A model generated the notes under the pieces. It was not told the DNA's origin and searched no databases. It saw nothing but the letters and a program-made list of their open reading frames with translations. The position numbers were made by a program, and so were the translations under genes. From Impatiens glandulifera (Eukaryota > Streptophyta > Magnoliopsida > Ericales > Balsaminaceae): 64,000 nucleotides of DNA. Where the stretch lies: positions 29,197,819 to 29,261,818 of the forward strand of contig NC_061868.1 of NCBI RefSeq assembly GCF_907164915.1, in the 5' to 3' direction. This document shows positions 58,695 to 64,000 of this stretch, one piece after another. Numbering within the stretch: position 1 is the stretch's first letter; every line of letters starts with the position of its first letter.

Positions 58695-61600
58695 CTAGTT
58701 TCTGCAGATATTCCAGTTCTGCTCCGTGCTTGAAATTCCTCTCCACGTTCTCGCGAGGGCGCTGCAATCCGATACAATATCTTTCCATAACTCATCAACG
58801 CTTCTACAAATTTTTCCATATACCCTTGCATTCCGTTCTTGCCAAATGTTATACACCACTACTCCAAAACCGCACATGAACACGCTTGTTGCAAATCTAT
58901 TTCCCTTAGCTTTGAGTAGTGCAACTTCTTTGATTTCATTCCATTCGCTCGGGAAACTTATCAGCTCCAAGCTTTTATAGAATCTTTCACAAAGCTCCGA
59001 AGCAATACAACAGCTCCCGAATAGGTGATCTATGGTTTCTTCATTTCCTATGCATAGAAGACAGCTCACGTCCGGGATGCTCATATACTTGCTGATACGA
59101 TCACGGGTGCTGAGTCTTTCCCAGAAGGCGAGCCATAGGATGAACTGGTGTCGAAGGATAATCTTCGTTGACCATACAAGAGGAGTCCATTCTACTTTCT
59201 ACGCTTTTTCCCGGATTACCTCCTATATTTTCTTCAATACCAGCTTCTCATTGTCCTCAGCTTTCCATTCATGAATATCCGGTCTGTTGTGTAGTTGTAT
59301 GTTACTTATATGATCAAGTATCATATTTCCTTCTGGAATTCTTCTCAAGAGCAAGTTCCAATTCCCGTCTTTGATGTCTCTGATTTTCGCTTTTGCGTAG
59401 TCCCTTCTGATACATGTATTTTGAAACTCCTCATTGTCAATGATAGGCTGGTTTTCGAACCAGGGGTCGTGCCAGAATAGAGTGTCTTTCCCGTCCCCTA
59501 GTCGGATGTCATAAAGATCTACAATATCGCTTCTTAGTTTAAGAATCTTTTTCAAAGACCAGTTCATACCTTCATGAATTTTGCAGGTCCAGATACTGGT
59601 TTCGTGTTTCATAAACCTCGTATGCACCCATTTGATCCATAGTGACTCTTGATTGCGCTCCAAAGTCCACCGATGCTTGAAGGTTAGAGCCTTGTTCCAC
59701 TCGATACAGTTCTTCAAGTCGATGACTCCCTCGTCTTTCGGTTTGCAGAGAGCGGTCAATTTGACTTTCTTTCCTCCTCTTCCACTACTACCCCAAATAA
59801 AGTTTCTCATCAGCGTGTCGAGTTCCTTCATTACCTTCTTCGGAATGACCATTTGCTGCGCCCAATAGTCAACTATGCCCATAACCACGGTTTTAATAAG
59901 TTCGATCCTCCCTGCATAAGAAAGTTTTTTCGCTGCCCAGCTAGATATCGTGTTTTTTACCTTTTTAATCAGCGGCTTGCAGTATGAGATCTTGATCTGC
60001 TTCGCAATTGACGGAATTCCTAAGTACCTTATGGGAAAGTTGCCTTCCTTGATGCCCATGATGTTGAATATGTCCTGCTTTGTTTCGTCCTTCACGCCTC
60101 CATAAAATGCCACACTTTTTCTTTCATTAATAGTTAAACCTGTTACATTAGAAAAGAACGTTAGTGCAGCCCTTATAGTTTTAATGGAATCAACGTCTGC
60201 GTGCGCTTGAATGAACAAATCGTCAACAAGCATAAATTTGTTACCTTCTCTACCTCACAGAATGGGTGAAAGATGTATGGACGATTCTTTCGGAACATCG
60301 CGAAGATGCTCTCAAAGATCACCATGATAGTTACGAAAAGGTAAGAAGAGAGGGAGTCCCCTTGCCTTACCCCGTTTTCACCCTTGAAATAGCTTCCGTG
60401 CACTCCATTGACGCTAACAACAAAGCAGGATGATGAAACGCATTGCATAATCCAATCGATAAAAATCATAGGAAAAACATAAACAATCAGAAAGTCTCGA
60501 ATGGTTTCCCATCTAACAGAGTCGAAATCTTTCTTGATATCTATTTTGAAAGCCACTCTCGGGGATATTTTCTTTTTCCTGTAGCCTTTTAATAGGCTCT
60601 GCATGAAAAAAATATTATGAGAGATTGTCCTACCGGGGATGAATGCAGATTGATTAAGATTTATTATTTTTCCTATTACATTTTTTAAACGTTTAGAAAT
60701 GATTTTTGAAATTATTTTATAAATCACATTACAGCAGGAAATTGGTCTGAAATCTTGTACTTTCTCAGGTACCGCAGTTTTCGGGATCAAGGTTAGAACC
60801 GCTATATTCCATTGCTTTAACATCTTCTTGTTTTTGAAAAACTCCAGAACCCCATCAGTAACATCTTTACCCACAACCGACCAATTGTCTTTGAAGAATT
60901 GCGCATTAAACCCATCAGGACCCAAACTTTTATTCCCATCAATACTAAACAGATCTTCTTTAACCTCAACCTTCGTGACCACCCTTATCAACTCGCGACT
61001 ATCTTCTGCAGAGATTTTCCTATCAATAATCTGATACAAGGTATTCAGGTGACTTTGATGCTGTTTTCTTGTACCCATAAGCTGCTTATAGAAATCGATA
61101 GCCAGATCTTGTACACCCTTTTGACCCTAAACATATTCACCATCATTATTCTTCAGCATATACACATTGTTTCTCATGTTTCTAGCCTTGCATTTTTTGT
61201 AGAAGAAAGTTGTGTTTTTGTCACCCAACGAGAGCCAGCTCTGTCTTAATTTCTGTCTAACAAAATTTTCTTCAAGCAGACTCAACTTCCTGAAGTTTTC
61301 AAGCGCATACCTTTCTGTTTCATTGAGTTGTTCATTACTATCATCCCTTAATAACTTTTTCTGAACCTCTTCCAGTTCTTCTCTAGCAGCTAGAACTCTA
61401 TTGGAGATATTGCTGAACTTCTTCTTGTCAAAGTTTTGGAGATGATTCTTCAAGAGCTTAAGCTTCTTAGAAACCCTGTACATGTTGGAACCTCTAACAT
61501 CTGTAGACCATACGCTTTCGAGAATACCCTTGAATTTATCATTATCCATCCAGAAATTGAAAAATGTAAAGGGTCTTCTGAACCTTTCTTCCTTTTCCCA

Positions 61601-62386
61601 GAACAATTTAATCGGACAGTGATTATATATACCCGGATTCAGAACATGAAGTTGACTTCTTGAAAATTGGTTAATCCAGTTCTCATTTACCAGACATCTG
61701 TCAATTCTACTTTTTCTAATTTGCTCATTCCCTCTCGTAGAAGACCAAGTGAAGAAGTTTCCAGAATTGGTAGGCTCGATACAACCCATATCTCTGATGC
61801 AGTCATTAAAGTCAATCATATCCCGAGTTATTTCAGATTCTAGGCTACGATCAGATTCGTTTCTAGTTACGTTGTAATCATCGAGGACAGCCCAAGATTT
61901 ATCAATACCAATCCAGTTTTTGAGACAATTCTAGAGGAGTCTTCTGTCAGTGCTTGAGTTGCTACCATAGACAATATCAAGATTAAACACGATTCTTGTG
62001 ATTCTCTCTTTGACCTCCACCAGGATTGCTTGATCATTCGAAAAGAGAGCCCTAACCTCAATAACTTTGTTATCCCAAATAACCCAGATTCTGCCTGTTT
62101 TTTCATTTGAGTTGTGAATGATTTCCCAGCTACTATCAATACACAGTTTGCTAACCTTCTCAACGTTCTGACTTTTGACTTTTGTCTCAAGAATACCCAT
62201 AATAGTGATCTTTTGATTCTCAATGATCCTCCTGATTTCTTTGCATTTTAGAGGGTCATTGAGTCCCTTATGTTCCATGTCACTATATTCATGAATGAAT
62301 ATAAGTGTTGGGTTCCTAACTTTCCAGACTGTCCTGAACCTCTTCATCAGAGAAATCATAAGAATCACTTGTCTCGCTATCCTCAA
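58695..62386 (-). pseudogene. LINE ORF2: endonuclease, reverse transcriptase, zf-RVT (broken)
   Basis: Endonuclease blocks: GLNDPLKCKEIRRI (about 62270), a changed LGDFN motif that reads LDDYNVTRN (about 61880), FTWSS and RKSRIDRCLVN (61770-61690). RT blocks: SLGPDGFNAQFFKDNW (about 60920), DFRPISCCNVIYKIISKI (60760), LNQSAFIPGR (60650), FKIDIKKDFDSV (60550), NGVRQGDSLSSYLF (60370). The active site reads LVDDLF near 60230, reached by a frame change. The end at 59084-58695 has a zinc-binding block with CLLC-GNEETIDHLF and an NIWQERNAR-like segment. Stops or frame changes lie near 61930, 61825, 61125, 60240, 59215 and 59090. The intact protein nicks target DNA and copies its RNA in place. Confidence 0.88.
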
Positions 62387-63965
62387 TGGCTACAGTTTGA
62401 TTACATGGAATACTATTGACATTGAGTGAGGGTTGTCTCATGTAGATCTCATCTTCTCCCGTGATAGAATTAATGGCTTTTAGATCCAGGATCTTTCTAC
62501 TTTGTCTTCGATTTTCATCTTGTTCTTCTTTAGTAGGTCTTTTCTGACTTTGAACCTCTTCACTAATGGATTCATGTTTGTTATCGATTTTAATTTGCCC
62601 TACTTCAGAACTAAGGCTCACTGCCTTATTCAAGACCAAATTATCTTCTTCTGCACTTGATCTTTTGATTTCAAAAAACCCAAGATTTCCCAATCCATTC
62701 TCAAGAGCTTCTTTATTACTTGTTCCAAGTTTCTCTTGTTCATCATCTCGAAAGGTGGCTCTGAGCACAAGGATCAGGTCATTTCGAATTTTGATGACAT
62801 TGTTTTTTCGGTTCCTGTTTGCATTCCTAGAACTATCAAGAGTGGACTCACGACCTATTGGAGTGACTTCAGACCCAATTTTGCTTATTTCATATGGGAC
62901 AAGTATTCCTCGTCCCATAGATCTTTGAATTCCAGAAACTTTAGAACCAGGACATGTAGTTACATCAAGACCAGTTCTTTGATCAGTATTGGGACCGGTG
63001 GAGTTAGGACTAACAATAGTATCATCCACAATAATAGGACTTGTTCCAGTATCAGGACCAATATAGTCGGGATCAGCAATATTTACACATTTTTAATTAG
63101 GACCGGTAGTAGTAAGTTCGGTAACTTGAGTAGTTTCATGATCATCAAGTCCAGGACCAGGCTTAATATGGTCAATATGGCTAGGAACAGTAGCTTTATG
63201 AGAAGCTTTAGGACCGGTGTGTCTATATTCAGCTTTATTAGAACCGATACCCTAACCAGGACCGACGTTTTGAACAGGACCTATTCTCGAGAAAATATAA
63301 TCCCTAAGACCGGTGCCCTGAACATGACCAATATGATCAACGTTAGTAGGGCCAGCTTGTACCCTTACCCACTTCATTCTTTTTCCTATCTTCTTCTTAC
63401 CCTTATCTGTTCTTTCTTTTGGTTGCCCATCTTATCATCTTCAGTGCGTTCATTGCTGTTAAGTTCAGACTTGTTCACATTTCTCTCAACCTGGGCCTGG
63501 TTAGTGTCATTCATATCACCTACTTGAGTGTTGTCATTGGCCTTCGATTTTAGATTATTATTGACTGGACATTTATTCGTAGCGTGTGTGAAAGTGCTAC
63601 ACCATATACATCGATTTGATTTCCATTCGTATTGTACTCCAATGTCAAATAAATTTCCCAGTCTATCTTTAAGTTCAAGCTTGATTGGAAGAGAGCTACT
63701 TGGATAGATTTCGACACTAACTCTGGCCACAGATGCACGCTCATAGCCTTCCATTGCTGGGTCAAACATAAGTGGTTTGTTTGCCTATAATGCTTAAAAT
63801 ATAGGCCAGGCCCATTGGCTTGCACATATGTGGTGGAACATTCTTGAGATTGAACCAGATTTGTTCAAGTTCAGGCGGTCTATGATTAGTATTAAGTTCC
63901 TCGCTCCACTTGTACAACTTGAATCTTTTTCCCCTGATAAAAGTATACTCGCTCTCTATGATCAA
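62316..63965 (-). pseudogene. LINE ORF1: DUF4283 and zinc knuckle (broken)
   Basis: From the right, FIRGKRFKLYKWSEELN and QIWFNLKNVPPHM (63930-63830) match the DUF4283 domain of plant LINE and related proteins. RASVARVSVEIYPSSSLP then WKSNRCIWCSTFTHATNKCP (63740-63570) give the domain end and the CCHC-like knuckle. A Thr/Gly/Pro-rich linker with repeated GP and GT words follows (63380-63030), then an acidic tail (63029-62316). Frame changes near 63770 and 63385 and stops in the linker break it. ORF1 binds the LINE RNA. Confidence 0.75.
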
Positions 63966-64000
63966 CTTTATTTTGCTTCCATTCCTGAAGGATAGAAAGT

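Larger units (their letters stand above)
58489..64000 (-). mobile_element. L1-type LINE, 5' end beyond the window
   Basis: On the reverse strand: ORF1 with a DUF4283-like domain and zinc knuckle, then endonuclease, reverse transcriptase and a zinc-binding C-terminus, then about 190 bp of 3' untranslated sequence ending in a short A-run (58498-58489). The 5' end is not in the window, so a target duplication cannot be checked. Frameshifts and stops show that this copy is dead, yet the domains are easily read, so it is not ancient. Confidence 0.88.

Noticed and set aside
62566..63527. Long plus-strand frames opposite the LINE
   Set aside because: They are shadows of ORF1, which has matching domains on the minus strand.

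Overview
This is a plant nuclear window, from a eudicot. It is AT-rich and gene-poor, packed with transposable elements, and has spliced genes with GT/AG introns. Two retroelement proteins, a Copia gag and an accessory ORF placed 3' of that element's pol, closely resemble predicted proteins I remember from the Gesneriaceae (Dorcoceras/Boea). An asterid of the order Lamiales is my best guess; this is inference, not proof.

Layout. 1-534 is a scrambled insertion of plastid DNA (psbD start, rpoC1 piece, rps11 piece in antisense), followed by an old Copia LTR. 1455-3618 carries an intronless gene for a plant-specific protein of unknown function. The same segment recurs inverted at 28294-31819. The two coding sequences and 3' flanks are identical, while the 5' flanks have diverged and hold different transposons. 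4305-5160 is a broken enolase pseudogene. 5859-17876 is a chromovirus-type Gypsy element with a 5-bp target duplication. Its 5' LTR was later split by a complete but coding-dead Copia element (11796-17275), also with a 5-bp target duplication. 18-25 kb holds relics of Copia, MuDR and LINE ORF1. 31820-34935 is a CACTA (En/Spm) remnant. About 34940-44055 is a decayed Copia element that carries an extra ORF beyond pol and is itself split by a 1.9-kb hAT element. 58490-64000 is most of an L1-type LINE that runs off the right edge.

Only four host genes look functional: the two copies of the unknown protein (2700-3491 +, 28419-29210 -), a four-exon ACS10-like aminotransferase (44494-47172 +), and a five-exon F-box protein like Arabidopsis At4g00755 (49685-52450 -). 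They do not form a pathway. The last two are neighbours about 2.5 kb apart in converging orientation. At least four non-autonomous hAT elements (8-bp target duplications) and three Harbinger-type MITEs (TTA/TAA target sites) can be delimited to the base.

I did not find a convincing undescribed system. The best leads are the apparent gene conversion in the inverted gene pair, the accessory ORF of the Copia element, and the Copia element with near-identical LTRs around a dead interior.
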